From Streptomyces sp. CB03234 (lineage in GTDB: Bacteria > Actinomycetota > Actinomycetes > Streptomycetales > Streptomycetaceae): a stretch of 64,000 nucleotides of DNA. Below, one piece after another: positions 8,375 through 15,549 of the stretch; position 1 is the stretch's first letter, and every line of letters starts with the position of its first letter. The notes below the pieces were generated by a model. It did no database searches and had not been told where the DNA came from. It saw only the letters and a list, made by a program, of their open reading frames with translations. Both the position numbers and the translations under genes were made by a program. The DNA lies in the NCBI RefSeq assembly GCF_001905885.1, contig NZ_LIYH01000001.1:186001-250000 (forward strand), written 5' to 3'.

Positions 8375-9152
8375 GGGCAAGTGGGCCGCCTGGGCCCTCT
8401 TCGCCGTCCTGTTCCTGCCCCTCTTCGCCCTCCCCCTCCTCGTGATCGCCGCCGCGTCGTTCTCGACGAACTGGTCCGGCGTCTTCCCCTCCGGCCCGAC
8501 CGCCGGGCACTACGCCGCCGCCGTGCGCGGCGAGTCCCTCCAGGCGCTGACCACCAGCCTGGTCACCGCCGTGACGGCGAGCCTGCTCGCCCTGCTCGTC
8601 GGCACCTGGGCCGCGCTCGCCGCCGCGTCCCTGAACAAGCGGGTACGACGCACCCTGGACGCCCTGTTCATGCTGCCCGTCGCCGTCCCGTCCGTGGTCG
8701 TCGGCCTCGCGGTCCTCGTGGCCTTCTCCCAGCCGCCGTTCCTCCTCAACGGCACGCGCTGGATCGTGATCCTCGCCCACACCGTGCTGGTCACGGCCTT
8801 CGCGTACCAGTCGGTCTCGGCGGCCATCGTCCGCCTGGACCCCATGTACGAGCAGGCCGCCGCCAGCCTCGGCGCCCGCCCCGCCCACGTACTCCTCCGG
8901 GTCAGGCTGCCGCTGCTGCTGCCGTCCCTGAACGCGGCCGCGGGGCTCTGCTTCGCCCTGTCCATGGGCGAGCTGAGCGCCACGATGATGCTCTACCCGC
9001 CGGACTGGCTGCCGCTGCCGGTGCTGATCTTCACGGCCACCGACCGCGGCTCCCTGTTCACCGGCTCGGCGATCGCCGTCGTCCTGATGGCGACGACGCT
9101 CCTCGTCCTGCTCGCCGTCTCCCGTATCCGCACCAAAGCCACCTACCGCTAG
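8355..9152 (+). CDS. phnV: Second ABC permease of the phosphonate importer
   Basis: Permease of 265 residues with about six membrane segments, starting with WAAWALFAVLFLPLFALPLL. The EAA loop is QAAASLGARPAHVLLRVRLP, parallel to that of the upstream permease, so the two should form the heterodimeric channel. The GTG start at 8355 lies inside the preceding gene; a GTG two codons later is an alternative. The stop is followed directly by the AGGAGAG ribosome site of the binding protein. Confidence 0.82.
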   Translation: MLVHSAKGKWAAWALFAVLFLPLFALPLLVIAAASFSTNWSGVFPSGPTAGHYAAAVRGESLQALTTSLVTAVTASLLALLVGTWAALAAASLNKRVRRTLDALFMLPVAVPSVVVGLAVLVAFSQPPFLLNGTRWIVILAHTVLVTAFAYQSVSAAIVRLDPMYEQAAASLGARPAHVLLRVRLPLLLPSLNAAAGLCFALSMGELSATMMLYPPDWLPLPVLIFTATDRGSLFTGSAIAVVLMATTLLVLLAVSRIRTKATYR

Positions 9153-9166
9153 GAGAGAACGACGTC

Positions 9167-10234
9167 ATGCTTACGCACCCCGCCGCCCTCAAGCCGCTCG
9201 CCGCCCTCACCGGCAGCCTCGTCCTAGCCACCACGCTCACCGCCTGCGGCGGCAGTTCCGCCGCCTCCGACGAGAAGGTCGTCACCGTCTACAGCGCCGA
9301 CGGTCTCAAGGGCGAGAAGGGCGACGGCTGGTACGACCAGGTCTTCAAGGACTTCGAGAAGCAGACCGGCGTCAAGGTCGAGTACGTCGAGGGCGGCTCC
9401 GGCGAGATGGTGCAGCGCGCCGCCCGCGAGAAGCGCAACACCCAGGCCGACGTCCTCGTCACCCTCCCGCCCTTCATCCAGCAGGCCGACTCCAAGGGCC
9501 TCCTCCAGCCGTACGAGCCCAAGGGCTCCGACCAGGTCGACGGCGCCGACAAGTCCGGCGACGGCACGTGGACCTCGGTCGTCAACAACTACTTCGGGTT
9601 CATCCACAACAAGAAGGAGCTGAAGACGCCCCCCACCACCTGGGAGGACCTCCTCGACCCGAAGTACAAGAACAAGCTCCAGTACTCCACCCCCGGCGTC
9701 GCCGGCGACGGCACCGCCGTCGTCATCAAGGCCATGCACGACTTCGGCGGCCAGGAGCCCGCCATGGAGTACCTGAAGAAGCTCCAGGCCAACAACGTCG
9801 GCCCGTCCTCCTCCACCTCCAAGCTCGCGCCGAAGGTCGACAAGGGCGAGATCCTCGTCGCCAACGGCGACGTCCAGATGAACTTCGCCCAGGCCAGGTC
9901 CATGCCGAACCTGCGCATCTGGTTCCCCGCCAAGCAGGGCGGGAAGCCCACCACCTTCGCCCTCCCGTACGCCGCGGGCCTCGTCAAGGACGCCCCGCAC
10001 ACCGACAACGGCAAGAAGCTCCTGGACTTCATGCTGAGCGAGCAGGCGCAGCGTCAGGTCAGCGCGATCGGCGGCGGCTTCCCCGCCCGCGCCGACGTCA
10101 AGCCCACCGACGCCAACGCCATCGAGCTGGCCAAGCTGATGGAGGGCGTCGACGTCTTCGAGCCGGACTGGGCGGACATCGACAAGAACCTGACGTCGTA
10201 CGTCGACGCGTGGAAGTCGGCAACGGGAAGCTAG
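9167..10234 (+). CDS. phnS: Phosphonate-type ABC substrate-binding lipoprotein
   Basis: Extracellular binding protein of 355 residues with a type II signal peptide and lipobox LTAC (Cys about residue 27). The mature part starts KVVTVYSADGLKGEKGDGWY, typical of iron- or aminoethylphosphonate-type binding proteins, and contains the VNNYFGFIHNKKEL segment. A strong AGGAGAG (9151-9157) overlaps the previous stop and sets the ATG at 9167. Last gene of the operon, followed by a hairpin terminator. Family assignment is good; specificity for aminoethylphosphonate is by context. Confidence 0.85.
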   Translation: MLTHPAALKPLAALTGSLVLATTLTACGGSSAASDEKVVTVYSADGLKGEKGDGWYDQVFKDFEKQTGVKVEYVEGGSGEMVQRAAREKRNTQADVLVTLPPFIQQADSKGLLQPYEPKGSDQVDGADKSGDGTWTSVVNNYFGFIHNKKELKTPPTTWEDLLDPKYKNKLQYSTPGVAGDGTAVVIKAMHDFGGQEPAMEYLKKLQANNVGPSSSTSKLAPKVDKGEILVANGDVQMNFAQARSMPNLRIWFPAKQGGKPTTFALPYAAGLVKDAPHTDNGKKLLDFMLSEQAQRQVSAIGGGFPARADVKPTDANAIELAKLMEGVDVFEPDWADIDKNLTSYVDAWKSATGS

Positions 10235-10292
10235 CGAGCCGAAGCCAAGAGTTCACCGCACGTATCTGGTGCCCCGCGAAAGGTAGCGGAAA

Positions 10293-10312
10293 GATAACGG
10301 GTACGGACCAAC
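10293..10312 (+). promoter_or_regulatory. Second copy of the GATAACGGGT element
   Basis: GATAACGGGTACGGACCAAC matches 4380-4399 at 14 of 20 positions and is also preceded by GGAA. A GTTCACC motif lies just upstream at 10251-10257. Its last bases form the left arm of the following hairpin, so protein binding and hairpin formation would compete. Confidence 0.45.
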
Positions 10313-10337
10313 GCCCCTGGGAAACCGGGGGCGTTGG
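10308..10337 (+). terminator. Hairpin terminator/attenuator after the phosphonate operon
   Basis: CCAACGCCCC (10308-10317) and GGGGCGTTGG (10328-10337) form a perfect 10-bp stem with a 10-nt loop. No T-tract follows, as is usual in Streptomyces. It ends the transporter operon or attenuates transcription into the phosphatase gene. Confidence 0.75.
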
Positions 10338-10375
10338 CGTGTGCCCCCACACCGCCCTTCGACGGAGGTCTCCCG

Positions 10376-11911
10376 ATGCCGAACACCGGCATGTCCCGCC
10401 GTACCGTGCTCGCCGCAGCAGCGGCCGGGGCGGCCGCGGCGGCAGTCGCCACCGCCCCGGCCGCCCACGCCGCCGCGCCCACCCTCCCCAACGGCACCAG
10501 CAAGGACAAGGTGCTCGTCGTCGGGATGGACGGGCTGCGCCACGACAGAATCGACGCGGCGAACGCCCCGCACATGAAGTCGATGATGAGAGACGGCACC
10601 TACGGCCTGTCCCTGCTGTACGCCAACCCCATGGCCGCCACCTCCTCCGGCCCCGGCTGGTCCACCATCTCCACCGGCGTCTGGCCCGACAAGCACGGCG
10701 TCAAGGACAACACCTTCACCGGCAAGAACTACGGCACGTACCCCGGCTTCCTCGCCCGCCTCGCCCAGGTGCGGCCGGAGCTGTCCACGTACGCCGCCGT
10801 CGACTGGAAGCCGCTGGACACCCAGGGCACGGTCACCCCCGGCGCCGACGCCAAACTGGTCCTCGACGGCGACCGCGACGGGTACGTCGCCCACGACGAG
10901 ACCATCGCCGCCGAGACCGAGTCGATCCTCCGTAACCAGAACCCCGACGTCCTGTTCGTCTACCTCGGCAACACCGACGTCGTCGCGCACGCCAACGGCA
11001 CCGGGCAGAAGTACCTGGACGCCATCGCCGTCCAGGACGCCCAGCTCGGCCGGATGCTCGCCGCCATCAAGGCCCGCCCCTCCTACGCCACCGAGCGCTG
11101 GACCGTCATCGTCACCACCGACCACGGCCACGTCGACGCGGGCGGCCACGGCGGCAGCTCCATCGAGGAGCGGCGCACCTTCGTCCTCGCCACCGGCCCC
11201 GGCATCGCGGCCGGCGCCCGCCCCCTCGACACCCGGCTCGTGGACGTCGCCGCCACCGTCTTCCACCAGCTCGGCATCGTCCCCGACCCGTCCTGGGGCC
11301 TGGACGGCAAGCCGATCCAGCAGCGCTCCACCGACCCCTTCGACACCCTCCAGGCCTCGCTGACCCAGCGCGTCGACGAGACCGGCATCCCCGCCGGCGT
11401 CCTCGGCTTCACCCACACCCCGCCCAGCGGCTGGTCCGTCATCAACAACGCCATGGGCACCGGCGGCATGACCGAGTGGCGCGGCTGGTCCTTCGCCACC
11501 GACGAGTTCTGGTCCCGCACCCAACGCGACCAGCAGCGCGAACTCAACGTCCGCGCACGCGGCGTCTTCGCGGTCGCCGACTCCGACGAGTGGGCCGACA
11601 AGACCTTCTCCGGTACGTACGACTCGACCCTGGTCAGCCCCGCGTACAGCGTCAGCGGCAGGACGAAGGTGACGCTCGACTTCACCACCCTCTACCGCCA
11701 GGAGGGCAGCCAACGGGCCGAGGTCCTCGCCTCCTTCAACGGCGGAGCACCGACGCTTGTCAAGAGCTACACCTCCGACGTCATCTCCAAGCCCCAGTCG
11801 CTCACCGTCGCCGTCCCCTCCGGAGCCTCCAGCGTCAGCTTCCGCTTCCGCTACACCGGGTCCAACAACTGGTACTGGACGATCGACGGGGTCAAGGTCA
11901 CGGCTTCCTGA
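10376..11911 (+). CDS. Tat-exported alkaline-phosphatase-superfamily phosphodiesterase
   Basis: Secreted enzyme of 511 residues. The signal peptide has a twin-arginine motif SRRTVL and an Ala-rich h-region. The alkaline-phosphatase/nucleotide-pyrophosphatase core carries VVGMDGLRHD (first metal Asp), the nucleophile region SSGPGWSTIST, the GNTDVVAHAN Asp/His pair and TTDHGHVDAGGHG. The last 100 residues form a beta-rich, jelly-roll-like domain ending in NNWYWTIDGVKV. GGAGG at 10365-10369 fixes the ATG at 10376. Placed after the phosphonate operon and behind a GTTCACC motif, it probably liberates phosphate or phosphonate headgroups outside the cell. The substrate is inferred. Confidence 0.85.
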   Translation: MPNTGMSRRTVLAAAAAGAAAAAVATAPAAHAAAPTLPNGTSKDKVLVVGMDGLRHDRIDAANAPHMKSMMRDGTYGLSLLYANPMAATSSGPGWSTISTGVWPDKHGVKDNTFTGKNYGTYPGFLARLAQVRPELSTYAAVDWKPLDTQGTVTPGADAKLVLDGDRDGYVAHDETIAAETESILRNQNPDVLFVYLGNTDVVAHANGTGQKYLDAIAVQDAQLGRMLAAIKARPSYATERWTVIVTTDHGHVDAGGHGGSSIEERRTFVLATGPGIAAGARPLDTRLVDVAATVFHQLGIVPDPSWGLDGKPIQQRSTDPFDTLQASLTQRVDETGIPAGVLGFTHTPPSGWSVINNAMGTGGMTEWRGWSFATDEFWSRTQRDQQRELNVRARGVFAVADSDEWADKTFSGTYDSTLVSPAYSVSGRTKVTLDFTTLYRQEGSQRAEVLASFNGGAPTLVKSYTSDVISKPQSLTVAVPSGASSVSFRFRYTGSNNWYWTIDGVKVTAS

Positions 11912-11916
11912 TTAGG

Positions 11917-11954
11917 CTGGGGGCGTCGCCACAGCGCTGTCGCGGCGCCCCCAG
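11917..11954. terminator. Strong hairpin terminator
   Basis: CTGGGGGCGTCGC (11917-11929) pairs with GCGGCGCCCCCAG (11942-11954) with one T-G wobble. The loop contains the palindrome ACAGCGCTGT. It separates the phosphatase gene from the HAD gene. Confidence 0.85.
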
Positions 11955-11992
11955 CACGCATGTCTGTACCTGTACGGCAGGAGTCCCGCCCC

Positions 11993-12772
11993 ATGGCAGA
12001 GCGCAAGCCGATCGAATCCTGGCTCACCGACATGGACGGTGTCCTCATCCACGAGGGCGTACCCATCCCCGGCGCCGACGCCTTTATCAAGAAGCTGCGG
12101 GATACGGAGAGGCCCTTCCTGGTCCTCACCAACAACTCCATCTACACCGCCCGGGACCTGCACGCCCGGCTCGCCCGCATGGGCCTGGACGTGCCCGTCG
12201 AGAACATCTGGACCTCCGCCCTGGCGACCGCCCAGTTCCTGGACGACCAGCGGCCCGGCGGCACGGCGTACGTCATCGGCGAGGCGGGGCTCACCACCGC
12301 GCTGCACGACATCGGCTACATCCTCACCGACCACGACCCCGACTACGTGGTCCTCGGCGAGACCCGTACGTACAGCTTCGAGTCCCTCACCAAGGCGATC
12401 CGGCTGATCAACGGCGGGGCCCGGTTCATCTGCACCAACCCCGACGAGACCGGCCCGTCCGCCGAGGGGCCGCTGCCCGCCACCGGCTCGGTCGCCGCGC
12501 TGATCACCAAGGCCACCGGTAAGGACCCGTACTTCGCGGGCAAGCCGAACCCGCTGATGATGCGCACCGGGCTGAACGCCATCGGTGCCCACTCGGAGAC
12601 CAGCGCCATGATCGGCGACCGGATGGACACCGACGTGCTGGCCGGCCTGGAGGCGGGCATGGAGACCTTCCTGGTCCTCACCGGGCTCACCACGCCCACC
12701 GATGTGGACCGCTACCCGTTCCGGCCCTCCACGGTCGTCGACTCGATCGCCGATCTGGTCGATCGCGTCTGA
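11993..12772 (+). CDS. HAD-IIA family phosphatase (NagD-like)
   Basis: Cytoplasmic phosphatase of 259 residues. Motif I is LTDMDGVL (Asp nucleophile and general acid), motif II is FLVLTNNS, and the C-terminus has KPNPLMM (motif III Lys) and MIGDRMDTDV (motif IV). The cap is of the C2 type as in NagD, CTO-type p-nitrophenyl phosphatases and phosphoglycolate phosphatases. ATG 11993 is preferred over the upstream ATG because GCAGGAG (11977-11983) lies nine bases before it. It stands alone after a strong terminator. The natural substrate is uncertain. Confidence 0.87.
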   Translation: MAERKPIESWLTDMDGVLIHEGVPIPGADAFIKKLRDTERPFLVLTNNSIYTARDLHARLARMGLDVPVENIWTSALATAQFLDDQRPGGTAYVIGEAGLTTALHDIGYILTDHDPDYVVLGETRTYSFESLTKAIRLINGGARFICTNPDETGPSAEGPLPATGSVAALITKATGKDPYFAGKPNPLMMRTGLNAIGAHSETSAMIGDRMDTDVLAGLEAGMETFLVLTGLTTPTDVDRYPFRPSTVVDSIADLVDRV

Positions 12773-12835
12773 GCGGCCTTCGAGTCCCCCTTCGAATCCC
12801 ATCGGCGCAGGTCAGAGCCGCCCGACCGGGTGAAA

Positions 12836-12853
12836 GGGCGGTGAGGGCCGCCC
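12836..12853 (+). terminator. Weak GC hairpin after the HAD gene
   Basis: GGGCGG (12836-12841) and CCGCCC (12848-12853) form a 6-bp stem with a 6-nt loop between the HAD gene and the anchored-protein gene. It could be a weak terminator. Confidence 0.35.
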
Positions 12854-12909
12854 CCCTGCGGATGCGGAAACCGGCGAACGGGGTGAATCTTCAGTGCAGG
12901 AGGTTCACG

Positions 12910-13500
12910 ATGCGTTCAGCTCTGTTTGCGCTCCGTGCCGCAGCCGGGGCGGCCACCGTCCTGGCGCTGGCCGCCGGGCCCGCGTACGCCGGTGACGGCG
13001 AGGAGGACCGGGACGGCGAGAAGCACCGGGAGAAGGTGACGGCCCTGGTCGTGCCCGCCACCACCAAGCCCGGCGGAGACGTGGACATCCAGGTCCACGG
13101 CTGCAAGGGCAAGCACGGCTCGGTCAGGTCCAAGGCGTTCGTCGCGGACGCCGAGCTGTCCGGCCGCCAGGGCAAGGGCGGGCCGCTGTACGGCGACACC
13201 ACCGTCAAGTCCCGCCTGGACTCCGGTTCGTACCCGCTCACCGTCCACTGCGACGGGCGCGACCACCACGACGCCGGTACCGTCCACGTCACCCACCACC
13301 CGGCGCCCAGCCCCGTCGCCCCGGTCAGGGCCGGTGGCGGAGGCACCGCCGTGCTGGCCGCCGACGCGCCCCGGGGCGGTACGGAGGAGCAGGGGCCCAG
13401 CACCCCGCACACCGTGATCGGCCTGGTGCTGGCGGGCGTCGCGGCGGTCGCCGTCGCCTTCCGCAGCACCCGCCGCCGGCGCCGTACCCGCGCGGACTGA
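12910..13500 (+). CDS. Secreted membrane-anchored protein, partner of class F sortase
   Basis: Protein of 196 residues: signal peptide (about 1-27, cleavage near AYAG), a charged mature region, a beta-rich domain with two cysteines (HGCKGK and VHCDGR), a low-complexity linker, one transmembrane segment near the end (VIGLVLAGVAAVAVAF) and a very basic tail with RRRRR. The layout mimics a sortase substrate, but no LPXTG or LAXTG motif precedes the membrane segment; GPSTPHT stands there instead. A strong GCAGGAGG (12896-12903) fixes ATG 12910. It is three bases from the sortase, so the two are co-expressed. Exact role unknown. Confidence 0.75.
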   Translation: MRSALFALRAAAGAATVLALAAGPAYAGDGEEDRDGEKHREKVTALVVPATTKPGGDVDIQVHGCKGKHGSVRSKAFVADAELSGRQGKGGPLYGDTTVKSRLDSGSYPLTVHCDGRDHHDAGTVHVTHHPAPSPVAPVRAGGGGTAVLAADAPRGGTEEQGPSTPHTVIGLVLAGVAAVAVAFRSTRRRRRTRAD

Positions 13501-13502
13501 CC

Positions 13503-14165
13503 GTGTCCTCCGCACGGCACCCCGCCGGACACGGCCGGCTGCTCACCGGGGTGGCCTGGGCCCTGTTGCTGCTGGGCCTGTGGCTGTGGGGCAAGGACAT
13601 CACGGGCGGACCGGGCGGGCTGTCCGCCCCCACCACCGGAGACGTCGCCGCCGTCGGCCGCCCCCTGGGCGTCCCGCTGCCACCGGCCCGCCCGCCGATG
13701 GAGCCCGCCCCGCCCGAGCGCCTGGAGGTCCCGTCGCTGGGGATCACCGCCCCGGTCGTCCCGCGCGGCCTGGACAGGACGGGCGCGATGGACCCGCCCC
13801 CGTACGAGAAGGCGCACAGCGTCGGCTGGTTCCGCGACGGGGCGCAGCCGGGCACGGACGGCGCCGCGCTCTTCGTCGGCCACGTCGACACCGAGACGAA
13901 ACCGGCCGTCTTCTACGGCCTGAGCTCCGCCCGCCCCGGCGAACGGATCAAGGTGACCCGGACGGACGGCTCGGTCGCCGAGTTCACCATCGACGACGTG
14001 CAGGTCTTCGCCCGGCACGAGTTCGACCCCAAGAAGGCGTACGGGCAGCGTCAGCCCGGCCGCCCCGAGCTGCGCCTGATCACCTGCGGCGGCACCTTCG
14101 ACCGCGCGTCCGGGACCTATACGGCGAACGTCGTCGTCTCCGCGTACCTCACGAGCGCCGCGTAG
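13503..14165 (+). CDS. Class F sortase
   Basis: Membrane-anchored transpeptidase of 220 residues. One N-terminal transmembrane segment (LLTGVAWALLLLGLWLWG) is followed by a Pro-rich stalk and the sortase barrel. Catalytic residues are visible: His in FVGHVDT, Cys in LITCGGTF, and an Arg in the last strand region (DRASGTY). Class F enzymes are the typical single-domain actinobacterial sortases. The GTG at 13503 lies just after the stop of the anchored-protein gene, suggesting coupling. Its substrate may be that protein or another; the LPRTG protein at 2777-3529 is the only clear sorting-signal protein in the window. Confidence 0.88.
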   Translation: MSSARHPAGHGRLLTGVAWALLLLGLWLWGKDITGGPGGLSAPTTGDVAAVGRPLGVPLPPARPPMEPAPPERLEVPSLGITAPVVPRGLDRTGAMDPPPYEKAHSVGWFRDGAQPGTDGAALFVGHVDTETKPAVFYGLSSARPGERIKVTRTDGSVAEFTIDDVQVFARHEFDPKKAYGQRQPGRPELRLITCGGTFDRASGTYTANVVVSAYLTSAA

Positions 14166-14199
14166 CGCACCAACGCCGCGCAACGCGCACCACCTGGCC

Positions 14200-14255
14200 C
14201 GGCCGACGACCCTTCCCCCGTTGCACCGGGGGCCCCATACCCGGGCCGTCGGCCG
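14200..14255 (+). terminator. Nested double hairpin after the sortase gene
   Basis: Outer arms CGGCCGACG (14200-14208) and CGTCGGCCG (14247-14255) enclose an inner stem CCCCCG (14215-14220)/CGGGGG (14227-14232). It lies in the 316-bp gap 14166-14481; the remainder of that gap should hold the promoter of the GH6 gene but shows no clear consensus to me. Confidence 0.65.
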
Positions 14256-14481
14256 AGCCGGCCCTCGACCGCGTGAGTCCGGGCTGCGGGAGAAGCCCGG
14301 CATCGGCGCGGGAGGTCGGGGGTGGTCCGGCAGCTCGCGCTCACTGTAGAGCGGCGCCCCGGTCCGATCCAGACCGCCCTCGTGGCTTCCGGACACGTGT
14401 GTCAGGATGGATTCGACCGGGTTGTCCGGGAGGGGGCACCTGGGGGGTGATCCCGCACACAGTGCAACCAAGGGGGAGTGG

Positions 14482-15501
14482 ATGTACGGCAGTTGCACCG
14501 GACGTGCCCGCGTGAGGGCGGCCGCGGTCGGGGCGGTGGCGGCATTGCTGCTGGCGGGTTGCACCTCCTCCGACGGCGGCAGGAAGCCCGAGGCCGTGCC
14601 CGGCGTGAGCCAGCAGCCGAAGGCGACCGACCCGTTCTGGGTCAACCCCGGCAGCAAGGCGGCCCAGCAGGTCGCGAGCTATCTGCGCGACGGCAGGAAA
14701 CAGGACGCCGAGCTCATCAAGAAGATCGCCTCCCAGCCGGTGGGCGAGTGGGTCGGCACCGAGCAGCCGGAGGAGGACGCCCGCGGCTTCACCGAGGCCG
14801 CCGCGAAGGCCGACCGCGACGCCGTGCTGGTCCTCTACAACATCCCGCACCGCGACTGCGGCCAGCACTCCGCGGGCGGCGCCCCCGACGGCGACGCGTA
14901 CCGCGCCTGGCTGGACAAGGTCGCCAAGGGCATCGGCGACCGGCGGGCCACGGTGATCGTGGAGCCGGACGCCGTGATGCACATGGTGGACGGCTGCACC
15001 GGGGGCGAGTACCACGAGGAGCGGTACGACCTGCTCAAGGGCGCCGTCAAGCGCCTGAAGCAGCTCCCGAACACCAAGGTGTACCTGGACGCGGGCAACG
15101 CCGGCTGGGGCAAGCCGGACCAGATCTTCGAGCCGTTGCAGCGGGCGGGCGTCGGCGAGGCCGACGGCTTCGCGGTGAACGTGGCCAACTTCCAGACCAC
15201 CGAGGCCAGCAAGGAGTACGGCAAGAAGGTCTCGGCGAAGGTCGGGAACAAGCCGTTCGTCATCGACACCAGCCGCAACGGCAACGGCCCCTACACCGAG
15301 GGCGACCCGGCCGAGAACTGGTGCAACCCGCCGGGCCGCGCCCTCGGCGAGACGCCCACCACCAACACGGGCGACCCGCTGGTGGACGCGTACCTGTGGA
15401 TCAAGCGCCCGGGTGAGTCGGACGGCGACTGCAAGGGCGGCCCGAAGGCGGGCGACTGGTTCCCGGAGTACGCCCTCGAACTGGCCCGCAACAGCAAGTG
15501 A
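14482..15501 (+). CDS. cslZ: GH6 glycoside hydrolase lipoprotein (CslZ-like)
   Basis: Cell-surface beta-1,4-glucanase-like protein of 339 residues. A lipobox LAGC gives a lipoprotein. The GH6 fold is shown by DPFWVNPGSKAAQQV at the start, VLYNIPHRDC, the catalytic region VIVEPDAV, VYLDAGNAGW, FAVNVANF, and ENWCNPPGR with the C-terminal Asn/Cys. AAGGGGGAG (14470-14478) fixes ATG 14482. It converges on glxA-cslA across a shared terminator; in Streptomyces this gene set makes and trims a cellulose-like glycan at hyphal tips. Its role is therefore probably glycan processing, not nutrition. The symbol is by synteny recalled from memory. Confidence 0.85.
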   Translation: MYGSCTGRARVRAAAVGAVAALLLAGCTSSDGGRKPEAVPGVSQQPKATDPFWVNPGSKAAQQVASYLRDGRKQDAELIKKIASQPVGEWVGTEQPEEDARGFTEAAAKADRDAVLVLYNIPHRDCGQHSAGGAPDGDAYRAWLDKVAKGIGDRRATVIVEPDAVMHMVDGCTGGEYHEERYDLLKGAVKRLKQLPNTKVYLDAGNAGWGKPDQIFEPLQRAGVGEADGFAVNVANFQTTEASKEYGKKVSAKVGNKPFVIDTSRNGNGPYTEGDPAENWCNPPGRALGETPTTNTGDPLVDAYLWIKRPGESDGDCKGGPKAGDWFPEYALELARNSK

Positions 15502-15504
15502 CCG

Positions 15505-15533
15505 AAGGGGCGCCCCCGCTGGGGGCGCCCCTT
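15505..15533. terminator. Bidirectional terminator between cslZ and glxA
   Basis: AAGGGGCGCCCCC (15505-15517) and GGGGGCGCCCCTT (15521-15533) form a perfect 13-bp stem with a 3-nt loop. It lies between convergent genes, 3 bp after one stop and 16 bp from the other. Confidence 0.9.
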
Positions 15534-15549
15534 GTGCATGTGCGGGGTG

